A DNA stretch of 8,555 nucleotides from Clostridiales bacterium (GTDB lineage Bacteria > Bacillota > Clostridia > UBA8921). This document shows positions 1 through 5,229 of the stretch, piece after piece. The notes beneath the pieces were generated by a model, which made no database searches, had not been told where the DNA came from, and saw only the letters and a list, made by a program, of their open reading frames with translations. A program made the position numbers and the translations under genes. The stretch is from contig DOHE01000260.1 of assembly GCA_003535395.1 (NCBI GenBank), forward strand, positions 1-8,555. The letters run 5' to 3'. Numbering within the stretch: the stretch's first letter is position 1; the number at the start of each line of letters is the position of its first letter.

Positions 1-2
1 TG

Positions 3-497
3 GGCAACGCGGAATGGATCCTGGCCAGGATGCTCCGGGAATATGATGCGGAACAGCCGGGCTATATCGGAGTGCTCAAATCTCTGCTCATGGATCTTCT
101 CATCAATATCTACCGGGGGTACCGGGCGAGGAATGCCGCTTTCAACAAGGGGGAGCAGTACCGGTATGATATTATCTGGGATGCTGTGGATTACCTTAAA
201 AAAAATCACTCCAGCAAATTAAACCTGGATGAAGTGTGCAGGCACTTCTATCTCAGCAAAAGCTATTTTACCCGGGTTTTTCGAAAAGCCACCGGCATGA
301 GTGCCTTTGAGTACCTGCAGAAAGTCCGTGTGGACGAAGCCTGCCGGCTTCTTGCAGAGACCAGCCGGAAAATAAACGATATTGCGGAAGCCGTGGGGTA
401 TCAGGACTACAATTTCTTCAATCGAACCTTCAAGAAGGTCACCGGATGTACCGCCCGGGAATACCGGATGCAAAGACCTTCCGCATCCAGGAGATGA
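3..497 (+). CDS. AraC-family transcriptional regulator, C-terminal part (5' end outside window)
   Basis: DNA-binding end of an AraC/XylS-family transcription factor. The frame is open to the left edge with no stop, so the ATG at 30 is probably internal and the N-terminal sensing domain lies outside the window. The last ~110 residues form the double helix-turn-helix domain: a first HTH around LNLDEVCRHFYLSKSYFTRVF, the linker helix 'SAFEYLQKVRVDEACRLL', and a second HTH around 'INDIAEAVGYQDYNFFNRTFKK' followed by the family signature 'VTGCTAREYR'. Both HTHs look intact. Such proteins usually activate sugar, stress or virulence genes, often neighbouring ones, but the effector cannot be inferred because the ligand domain is missing; a response-regulator N-terminus of the YesN type is also possible. 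The gene ends 57 bp before the DUF389 gene, which has its own promoter-like sequence. Confidence 0.93.
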   Translation, partial: GNAEWILARMLREYDAEQPGYIGVLKSLLMDLLINIYRGYRARNAAFNKGEQYRYDIIWDAVDYLKKNHSSKLNLDEVCRHFYLSKSYFTRVFRKATGMSAFEYLQKVRVDEACRLLAETSRKINDIAEAVGYQDYNFFNRTFKKVTGCTAREYRMQRPSASRR

Positions 498-498
498 A

Positions 499-507
499 TG
501 ATATAAT
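499..507 (+). promoter_or_regulatory. Extended -10 promoter for the DUF389 gene
   Basis: TG-A-TATAAT at 499-507 is a perfect extended -10 element (TGN followed by the consensus hexamer). The -35 position (about 479-484, TTCCGC) is poor, which is typical of extended -10 promoters. Transcription would start near 514, about 40 nt upstream of the ATG at 555. It begins just after the AraC-family stop codon at 495-497. The call rests on motif match and position only. Confidence 0.55.
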
Positions 508-554
508 GCCTTTATTCCAGGTTTCATTATGTCATCGGTTGCGAGGTGCTGTAT

Positions 555-2000
555 ATGACAAACACACATTTTTTTATTCAGGATGCCAGAAAATCAGAAA
601 TATCCGGCAGGATCAATGCCGATGCTGAACCCACCATTTATTATTATGTCATGGTCGCCCTGTCGTGCATCATTGCGACATTTGGGCTGCTGCTGAACAG
701 TACAGCCGTTATTATCGGTGCCATGTTGATTTCCCCCCTGATGACCCCCATCATCGGTATTTCATTGGGCGCCAGTGAAGGCAGCAACAATCTGTTCAGA
801 ATTTCCATGAAAAGTCTTGTTTTAGGAGCACTGATGGCGGTTTTTCTGTCTGTATTCCTGTCTCTTCTGATGCCGGAAAGACTGATTACAGCTGAAATAT
901 TATCCAGGACAAAGACCACGCTGTTTGATCTGATCATTGCTATGGCGTCTGGAGCCGCTGGTACATATACGATCTGCTGCAAACCAAGCAGTACCATTTT
1001 GCCGGGGGTCGCCATATCCACAGCCCTGATGCCGCCGTTATGCATCATCGGCATTGGCTTTGCCTTCAATGATTTTACCCTCTCCTGGGGTGCTTTTCTG
1101 CTGTTTTTAGCCAATACGATCGCCATTGGATTCTCCAGCATTTTTATTTTTAACATATTCGGTTTTAAAAAAAGCTATGACGATACTCATAAGGTAAATT
1201 CTTTTGTCAAAATATTGCGCAACAACATTTTTTCTTCCATCGCCTTACTTCTGATCATTTCTGTTCCGTTGCTGCTTTTTATGTTAAATACCATACGGGA
1301 GAACAAGATCCAGGGGATCATCAGCAGCACTGTCCGTGACGGGATCGGCACCATTGTACTCGACAGCGAGATCGCCTCTCTCTCATATGAAAAAAATATG
1401 GAAAAATACAGGATCGACATGGTCATTCGGTCAACCCAGCCTTTTACCAGCGAAAATATTCGCAAACTGGAAAATTTACTGGAATACAAACTGTTGTATC
1501 CGGTGGCCATCGATGCCAATATCGTATTGGTGCAGAGCATCAATGAAGACAAAAATATCAACGGGTACAATGAGCTTTTCAAAGCATTGAATGCAGACAG
1601 GGACAAGCCTGTCGAAGTCATTGAGGTCAAAACCCCGGAGGAATTAATCGGAAACACCGTTGAAGAAAAAATCACTCTTGTTTCGGGTGCAGCCTATGAT
1701 CATTTTCACTTCTCCTACGATGGAAAGACCGGTATCTATGACATTGTTTTGTTTATCCGTTATGATGGCGAATTTGAAGAAAATATGAGCAGGTCCATCA
1801 TCGCTGTCCTCGAAGACAAGTTAAAGCGAAAAGTCAATCTTTCTATGGTTGTGGAAGCAATGACATCGCCCGCTGAATCCAGCGTATCCGCAGACGAGGC
1901 AAGCACAACTCCAATCGGGGGACCCGAAGCATCTCCTGAAGCAACAGAGTCAGAGACAGATGGAACTGAAGGATCATCTGCTCCGGAACCCGAAACATAG
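555..2000 (+). CDS. DUF389 / TIGR00341-type hydrophobic membrane protein
   Basis: Integral membrane protein of the DUF389 family, whose biochemical function is not established. The start is taken as the ATG at 555 because GCGAGG at 541-546 lies 8 nt upstream; the in-frame GTG at 546 overlaps that ribosome-binding site. The product is 481 residues. The conserved DUF389 core is clear: 'GLLLNSTAVIIGAMLISPLM' near residues 44-63, followed by TPIIGISLG, and 'STILPGVAISTALMPPLCII' near 146-165. About seven hydrophobic segments are visible (roughly 29-46, 49-70, 86-106, 123-140, 150-172, 178-201, 222-245). A soluble region of about 190 residues follows. The final ~45 residues are rich in Ser, Thr, Pro, Glu and Ala and look disordered. 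It converges on the citrate synthase gene with a 51-bp gap in which I see no convincing terminator. Confidence 0.9.
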   Translation: MTNTHFFIQDARKSEISGRINADAEPTIYYYVMVALSCIIATFGLLLNSTAVIIGAMLISPLMTPIIGISLGASEGSNNLFRISMKSLVLGALMAVFLSVFLSLLMPERLITAEILSRTKTTLFDLIIAMASGAAGTYTICCKPSSTILPGVAISTALMPPLCIIGIGFAFNDFTLSWGAFLLFLANTIAIGFSSIFIFNIFGFKKSYDDTHKVNSFVKILRNNIFSSIALLLIISVPLLLFMLNTIRENKIQGIISSTVRDGIGTIVLDSEIASLSYEKNMEKYRIDMVIRSTQPFTSENIRKLENLLEYKLLYPVAIDANIVLVQSINEDKNINGYNELFKALNADRDKPVEVIEVKTPEELIGNTVEEKITLVSGAAYDHFHFSYDGKTGIYDIVLFIRYDGEFEENMSRSIIAVLEDKLKRKVNLSMVVEAMTSPAESSVSADEASTTPIGGPEASPEATESETDGTEGSSAPEPET

Positions 2001-2051
2001 AACCATGGATGCAATCAAAAATACTTTGCAGGTCAATGGCGGCAGTTGATA

Positions 2052-3404
2052 TTACTGGCTTGCACCCCTGTCCTGCATCCGTATATAGGATCTCCTGCCG
2101 GAAATGCTTTTATACGCGGGCCGTATAATCTTGCCCCGGCTGACGATTTCTTCAATGCGGTGAGCACTCCACCCTACTATCCGTGCAATGGCAAACAAGG
2201 GGGTGAAAAGTTCCTCCGGCAATTTCAGCATCCTATATACAAAACCCGAATAAAAGTCGACATTCGCGCTGACCCCTTTGTACATCCTGCGAATCTGGCC
2301 GATAACCTTTGGAGCAAGAACCTCAACTTTTTTATACAGCCCATATTCCAACATTTTTCCCTGTTCCCGGGCCAATATTTCCACATATCTTTTGAAAATC
2401 TCAACCCGGGGATCAGAGAGAGAATACACAGCATGGCCAATCCCGTAGATCAGTCCGGACCGGTCAAATGCTTCTTTGTTAAGGATACGCATAAGATAGT
2501 TTTCAATTTCTTCGTCATCTTCCCAGTTCTTCACATGCTTCATGATATCATCAAACATCTGAACAACCTTGATATTGGCTCCTCCATGACGGGGACCCTT
2601 CAGAGAGCCAAGAGAAGCGGCAACAGCTGAATATGTATCGGTTCCCGAAGAGGTGACCACATGATTCACAAAGGTGGAATTATTTCCTCCGCCATGTTCC
2701 GCATGAAGCACCAGGGCCAGATCCAGCAGGGTCGCTTCCAATTCTGTGTAGCTGCTGTCCGTTCTCAGCATATGCAGGATATTTTCGGCAATTCCAAGCT
2801 CGGGCCTGGGACTGTGGATGATCAGGCTGCCCTTCCCATGATAATGTGAAAATGCCTGATACCCATACACAGCCAGCAAAGGAAAACGCGAAATGAGCAT
2901 CAGGCTTTGCTTCAGGACATTCGGGACAGAAATATCATCCGCCTGATCATCAAAGCTGTATAATGCCAGGACTCCCCTGGCCATGACATTCATCATGTCC
3001 TTCCCGGGATTCTTTAAGATCATATCCCGGACAAATTCATCGGGAAGACTCCGGTATGACCCCAACAATTCCGTGAAAGCTTTTAATTCAGCCTCGTCAG
3101 GCAACTGTCCAAAAAGGAGGATATAGGCTGTTTCTTCAAAACCAAACCGTTTATCCGATAAAAATCCATCTACAATATCATTGACATCAATCCCTCGATA
3201 CAATAGTCTTCCGGGGGCAGGCACCATCTCACCCTCATCAACAATGTAGGCGTGAACTTCTCCGATGTTGGTCAATCCGACCAGCACTCCCCGCCCGTCA
3301 ATATCCCGCAACCCCCGTTTGACCTCATACCGGGTATACAAATCAGAGTCGATCCTGCAACTGTTTTCCGCCAATTCCGCATATTTTTCGATTTGATTTT
3401 TCAT
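2052..3404 (-). CDS. Citrate synthase (citrate/2-methylcitrate synthase family)
   Basis: Condenses acetyl-CoA (or possibly propionyl-CoA) with oxaloacetate in the cytoplasm, giving citrate for glutamate synthesis or an incomplete TCA pathway. The start is the ATG at 3404, with AAGGATG upstream; the 61-codon in-frame extension beyond it covers the promoter and is not coding. The 450-residue product has the family's catalytic triad: His273 in 'GPRHGGAN', His324 in 'GIGHAVYSLSDPR' and Asp383 in 'NVDFYSG'. It also carries 'LHAEHGGGNNSTF' (about 233-245) and the C-terminal 'PLFAIARIVGWSAHRIEEI' (402-420). Length is close to typical bacterial type II enzymes, with a longer N-terminal region before 'PGRLLYRGIDVNDIV'. 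No aconitase or isocitrate dehydrogenase gene is adjacent, so citrate versus 2-methylcitrate activity cannot be decided from context. It lies 195 bp downstream of the BlaI-type repressor but has its own promoter. Confidence 0.93.
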   Translation of the reverse strand: MKNQIEKYAELAENSCRIDSDLYTRYEVKRGLRDIDGRGVLVGLTNIGEVHAYIVDEGEMVPAPGRLLYRGIDVNDIVDGFLSDKRFGFEETAYILLFGQLPDEAELKAFTELLGSYRSLPDEFVRDMILKNPGKDMMNVMARGVLALYSFDDQADDISVPNVLKQSLMLISRFPLLAVYGYQAFSHYHGKGSLIIHSPRPELGIAENILHMLRTDSSYTELEATLLDLALVLHAEHGGGNNSTFVNHVVTSSGTDTYSAVAASLGSLKGPRHGGANIKVVQMFDDIMKHVKNWEDDEEIENYLMRILNKEAFDRSGLIYGIGHAVYSLSDPRVEIFKRYVEILAREQGKMLEYGLYKKVEVLAPKVIGQIRRMYKGVSANVDFYSGFVYRMLKLPEELFTPLFAIARIVGWSAHRIEEIVSRGKIIRPAYKSISGRRSYIRMQDRGASQ

Positions 3405-3459
3405 CGATATCATCCTTAAATGAATTTTTATCGCTTTGCATTTGTAATTGCCTGAGTAA

Positions 3460-3488
3460 AGTATATACCATTGCCTGTTATATGTCAA
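3460..3488 (-). promoter_or_regulatory. Sigma-A promoter of the citrate synthase gene
   Basis: On the minus strand, TTGACA (3488-3483) is separated by exactly 17 nt from TATACT (3465-3460). This is a perfect -35 and a 5/6 -10 at ideal spacing. Transcription would start near 3453, leaving a leader of about 48 nt before the ATG at 3404. It implies that citrate synthase can be expressed independently of the upstream repressor gene. Confidence 0.75.
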
Positions 3489-3494
3489 AGGCAA
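3471..3494. promoter_or_regulatory. Inverted repeat TTGCCT-N12-AGGCAA over the citrate synthase promoter
   Basis: A perfect 6-bp dyad, TTGCCT at 3471-3476 and AGGCAA at 3489-3494, spans the -35 box and most of the spacer. Its placement suits an operator for a dimeric repressor, but six matching bases can occur by chance and no regulator is identified. Confidence 0.3.
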
Positions 3495-3599
3495 ACGGTA
3501 TCGCCAGGTAACACTCAATACAGTCCATGTGTGACAATTGATTTCAACGCTGTCAGCACGGACTGCAGATATGGATCCTGAAAACATTATGGCAGCAGT

Positions 3600-3986
3600 T
3601 TATTTCTTTGCCGGTTTGTCAATTTTATCCAGCAATTTCCTGATTTCCTTGGCATCATCTTTTGTCAGGCCCTTGCTGTTGACAAAATTAGCCATTAAAA
3701 CCCGAAGAGAGCCTTCATATATCCGGTCAATGAATGATTTAGCCTCAGAAAACCGGACTTCTTCCCGGGTAAACAGCGGTTTGCACATAAATCCGGGTTC
3801 TGTCCGGCTTACCACCTTTTTGTCCACCAATCTCTTAATAAATGTATACGTGGTGTTTCTGTTCCATGTAATGCTTTTATTGAGTATTGATGCAATAGAG
3901 CCGGCAGACAGAGGAGATTCCTTCCACAGGATTTCCAGTATTTTCAACTCGCCATTCGTAATTTTTGGTACATCCTTTCGCATCAT
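3600..3986 (-). CDS. BlaI/MecI/CopY-family transcriptional repressor
   Basis: A 128-residue winged-helix repressor of the BlaI/MecI family (PF03965). The ATG at 3986 is chosen because AAGGAAGG lies 6 nt upstream; a TTG at 3989 and a second ATG at 3983 are in frame. The opening 'ITNGELKILEILWKESPLSA' and 'WNRNTTYTFIKRLVDKKVVS' (about 41-60) are the family's DNA-binding region, and the C-terminal helices form the dimer domain. The segment 'VLMANFVNSKGLTKDDAKEI' contains Asn100-Phe101, corresponding to the Asn-Phe bond cut when staphylococcal BlaI and MecI are inactivated. In known systems this repressor pairs with a BlaR1/MecR1 (M56) sensor protease, but no such gene lies in the window. Its targets could include itself, the citrate synthase downstream or the agr-like promoter on the other side; none is proven. 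Confidence 0.9.
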   Translation of the reverse strand: MMRKDVPKITNGELKILEILWKESPLSAGSIASILNKSITWNRNTTYTFIKRLVDKKVVSRTEPGFMCKPLFTREEVRFSEAKSFIDRIYEGSLRVLMANFVNSKGLTKDDAKEIRKLLDKIDKPAKK

Positions 3987-4017
3987 CAAGCACCTTCCTT
4001 TTCTAAATAATATCTTG

Positions 4018-4046
4018 ATGTTAATTCATACGACAGCGATTGTCAA
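4018..4046 (-). promoter_or_regulatory. Promoter of the BlaI-type repressor gene
   Basis: On the minus strand, TTGACA (4046-4041) is followed after 17 nt by TAACAT (4023-4018), a 4/6 match to the -10 consensus. Transcription would begin near 4011, about 25 nt before the ATG at 3986. It diverges from the agr-like promoter region starting near 4120. Confidence 0.6.
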
Positions 4047-4122
4047 GCATTCAGGCATTTGTTTTTTCATAAACGCATGCATGGTTGATTGAATCTGACC
4101 GCAGACTGCCCGTACAGGGTAT

Positions 4123-4157
4123 GTCAAGTATTACATTTCTCCGGTCAATTATTACAT
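4123..4157 (+). promoter_or_regulatory. 21-bp-phased direct repeat, candidate LytTR (or BlaI) binding site upstream of agrB
   Basis: GTCAAGTATTACAT at 4123-4136 recurs as GTCAATTATTACAT at 4144-4157. Thirteen of 14 bases match, and the start-to-start distance is exactly 21 bp, two helical turns. AgrA-type LytTR regulators are known to bind paired direct repeats with about this spacing just upstream of -35 boxes, and a LytTR regulator is encoded at 5230. The second copy ends 5 nt before the proposed -35 at 4163. The repeat does not obviously match the published staphylococcal AgrA motif. The sequence ATTACATATG in and after copy 2 also resembles one half of a BlaI operator, so the neighbouring repressor is a rival candidate. 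Confidence 0.55.
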
Positions 4158-4162
4158 ATGCC

Positions 4163-4190
4163 TTGAACTGCAGGCTGACAAATCTGTAAC
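4163..4190 (+). promoter_or_regulatory. Possible weak promoter for agrBD
   Basis: TTGAAC at 4163-4168 (4/6) is followed after 16 nt by TGTAAC at 4185-4190 (4/6). It is a poor constitutive promoter, as expected for one needing an activator, and sits directly downstream of the phased repeats. If right, transcription starts near 4197, which excludes the in-frame TTG at 4192 as the agrB start. Confidence 0.4.
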
Positions 4191-4195
4191 TTTGA

Positions 4196-4278
4196 GTCAG
4201 GGAGGACACGGGCGAGAAGTCAGGGAGAACACTTGCGAGGTCGGGGAGGACACGGGCGAGGTCGGGGAGGAAACGGAT
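4196..4278 (+). repeat. Tandem ~21-bp leader repeat of ribosome-binding-site-like units
   Basis: Four consecutive units begin at 4196, 4219, 4240 and 4261 (spacings 23, 21 and 21 bp). Each opens GTCRGGGAG; the first and third continue GACACGGGCGAG. Units 1 and 3 match at 20 of 21 positions and units 1 and 2 at 18 of 21; the fourth is truncated at 18 bp by the agrB start codon. Every unit carries a purine-rich GGGAGGA or GGGAGAA core, and the last provides the actual ribosome-binding site of agrB. The strand is almost free of T here, so the leader RNA is purine-rich. If translated from the TTG at 4192 it would add a repetitive acidic peptide (VRENTCE, VGEDTGE, VGEETD) to AgrB, which I consider unlikely. 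Confidence 0.85.
4264..4270 (+). promoter_or_regulatory. Ribosome-binding site deciding the agrB start
   Basis: GGGGAGG lies 8 nt before the ATG at 4279. It fixes the start at 4279 rather than the TTG at 4192, which has no such site and precedes the repeat array. Confidence 0.75.
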
Positions 4279-4890
4279 ATGGTTGATATTGCCGCCAGAC
4301 AGCTGATATCTGTTTTTGTAAAAAACGGAATTGTGAAAAAAGAAGAGGAAGAACTCTATGCATATGGAATGGAGCTGTTTCTTGCCGTTGTAATGAATTT
4401 GACTGCAGTACTGCTGCTTTCAATTATTCTAAACAATTTGTTGCCCACACTGGTTTTTCTGGCAGGATTCATCCCTGTTCGGAGATATGCCGGCGGTGCG
4501 CATGCCAGATCCCATTTCCTGTGTCTTCTGCTCTTTTTGATGGCTTATTGGATCTTTTGGATGATTCTTTTAATCGTTCCGCACGGCATGCATCTCCCGA
4601 TTGCACTGATCACAGGCCTTCTATCCGTTCAATTGATTTTTGTCCATGCACCGGTTGAAAGTTCGGCCAAACCGTTGGATTCTAAACGTGTGTTAAAATT
4701 TAAAAAACGAAGCCGGCAAATATCAATACTATTTCTTTGCATTCAAGTTGCGGGCTGTATTCTTTTTCCGCAACAGTCTCTCTTCTTTTTCAGCCTGTCC
4801 CTGGGACTGCTTACAGCCTCAGTTTCATTATGGGCAGGGACCATGCAGTCAAAATTAAAGGAGAGGAGGTGTACCCATGAAAAATCTTAG
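4279..4890 (+). CDS. agrB: AgrB-family accessory gene regulator protease (autoinducing peptide processing)
   Basis: Integral membrane cysteine endopeptidase that removes the C-terminal tail of the AgrD precursor and forms the (thio)lactone ring of the autoinducing peptide. The 203-residue product matches the usual AgrB length of about 190-210. The catalytic signature 'RRYAGGAHARSHFLC' is present, with His75 and Cys82 spaced seven residues apart as in S. aureus AgrB (His77/Cys84). The later 'HAPVESSAKPLDSKRVLKFK' (123-142) is the family's conserved cytoplasmic loop region. About five to six hydrophobic segments are visible (roughly 31-50, 53-66, 81-101, 104-122, 148-164, 167-186). The N-terminus is amphipathic and charged, as in the family. 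It overlaps the agrD-type gene by 14 bp, indicating co-translation. Control is probably through the phased repeats and the purine-rich leader upstream. Confidence 0.93.
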   Translation: MVDIAARQLISVFVKNGIVKKEEEELYAYGMELFLAVVMNLTAVLLLSIILNNLLPTLVFLAGFIPVRRYAGGAHARSHFLCLLLFLMAYWIFWMILLIVPHGMHLPIALITGLLSVQLIFVHAPVESSAKPLDSKRVLKFKKRSRQISILFLCIQVAGCILFPQQSLFFFSLSLGLLTASVSLWAGTMQSKLKERRCTHEKS

Positions 4891-5029
4891 AAAATTTCTT
4901 TTGAAAGGCGGCAGCCTTCTGGCTTCCGTGGCGTTTCTCTCTGCTGCGGCTTCTTATGGCACAACTTGCATCTACATTTTTCATCAACCCCAGGAACCTG
5001 AAGCATTGAAGAGATTTGCCAAAAACTGA
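4877..5029 (+). CDS. agrD: AgrD-type cyclic (thio)lactone autoinducing peptide precursor
   Basis: A 50-residue precursor of the quorum-sensing signal. It starts at ATG 4877, 7 nt after a consensus AGGAGG (4864-4869), and overlaps the end of agrB in another frame. It has the three AgrD parts: a basic amphipathic, hydrophobic leader (MKNLRKFLLKGG, then SLLASVAFLSAAA), a signal core 'SYGTTCIYIF' with the single cysteine Cys31, and a charged tail 'HQPQEPEALKRFAKN'. The QP-x-EP-x-AL tail is typical of clostridial AgrD proteins (quorum_AgrD, TIGR04223) and is the part removed by AgrB. By analogy with staphylococcal peptides the ring would join Cys31 to Phe35 (C-I-Y-I-F), with a short tail such as TT or GTT; the N-terminal cut is not predictable here. 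The recipient is presumably the kinase at 5945-7288. The order agrB-agrD is canonical. Confidence 0.92.
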   Translation: MKNLRKFLLKGGSLLASVAFLSAAASYGTTCIYIFHQPQEPEALKRFAKN

Positions 5030-5080
5030 TGATCCTTCCGGCTGAAATGAACAGTTGCTGTCAGGATCTCCACATCCTTG

Positions 5081-5117
5081 CTGGCAGGGGGATATCCCTC
5101 TGCCAGTATATTTTTTT
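5081..5117 (+). terminator. Intrinsic terminator after agrBD
   Basis: CTGGCAG (5081-5087) pairs perfectly with CTGCCAG (5100-5106). The stem extends inwards by one G-U and three G-C pairs (5088-5091 with 5096-5099) to an ATAT loop, giving 11 pairs. TATATTTTTTT follows at 5107-5117. This is a textbook Rho-independent terminator. It begins about 50 bp after the agrD stop and separates agrBD from the regulator-kinase pair. Confidence 0.9.
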
Positions 5118-5128
5118 ACCGGATTAGT

Positions 5129-5162
5129 CTGGGTTTTGCACGCCTGGGCTGGATTTCGCATG
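5129..5162 (+). repeat. Imperfect 20-bp-spaced direct repeat upstream of the regulator promoter
   Basis: CTGGGTTTTGCACG (5129-5142) and CTGGATTTCGCATG (5149-5162) match at 11 of 14 positions, 20 bp apart. They lie between the agrBD terminator and the -35 box at 5177, a position suited to an activator of the LytTR type. The match is modest and may be chance. Confidence 0.3.
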
Positions 5163-5176
5163 TTTCTCGATGCAAC

Positions 5177-5205
5177 TTGACATTCGCCTCATACTTTTTC
5201 ATAAT
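5177..5205 (+). promoter_or_regulatory. Sigma-A promoter of the response regulator-kinase operon
   Basis: TTGACA at 5177-5182, a 17-nt spacer, and CATAAT at 5200-5205 (5/6) form a strong promoter. Transcription would start near 5212, giving a leader of under 20 nt before the ATG at 5230. This suggests substantial basal expression of the sensing half of the system, independent of agrBD. Confidence 0.75.
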
Positions 5206-5229
5206 AGTAAGAAAAAAAGTGTGGGTATA

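Noticed and set aside
644..1675. Two long minus-strand frames opposite the DUF389 gene
   Set aside because: They mirror the hydrophobic coding of the plus-strand gene and show no domain of their own.
2001..2051. Possible bidirectional terminator between DUF389 and citrate synthase genes
   Set aside because: Only a 5-bp TGCAA/TTGCA pairing with no adequate stem or T-run is visible.
2046..2849. Plus-strand frames opposite citrate synthase
   Set aside because: Antisense shadows; the minus strand carries the intact catalytic residues of citrate synthase.
3405..3587. 61-codon N-terminal extension of citrate synthase up to 3587
   Set aside because: It covers the near-consensus promoter at 3460-3488, and the ATG at 3404 has its own AAGGATG ribosome-binding site.
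4192..4278. In-frame TTG at 4192 as the agrB start, giving a 29-residue repetitive N-terminal extension
   Set aside because: The ATG at 4279 has an ideal ribosome-binding site, gives a normal AgrB length, and the TTG falls at or before the proposed transcription start.
5030..5128. Small frame starting at the ATG overlapping the region after the agrD stop
   Set aside because: No ribosome-binding site, it runs through the terminator hairpin, and the peptide has no recognisable features.
4811..5161. 116-codon minus-strand frame across agrD and its terminator
   Set aside because: It is antisense to agrD and the terminator, has no ribosome-binding site I can see, and its protein resembles no family.
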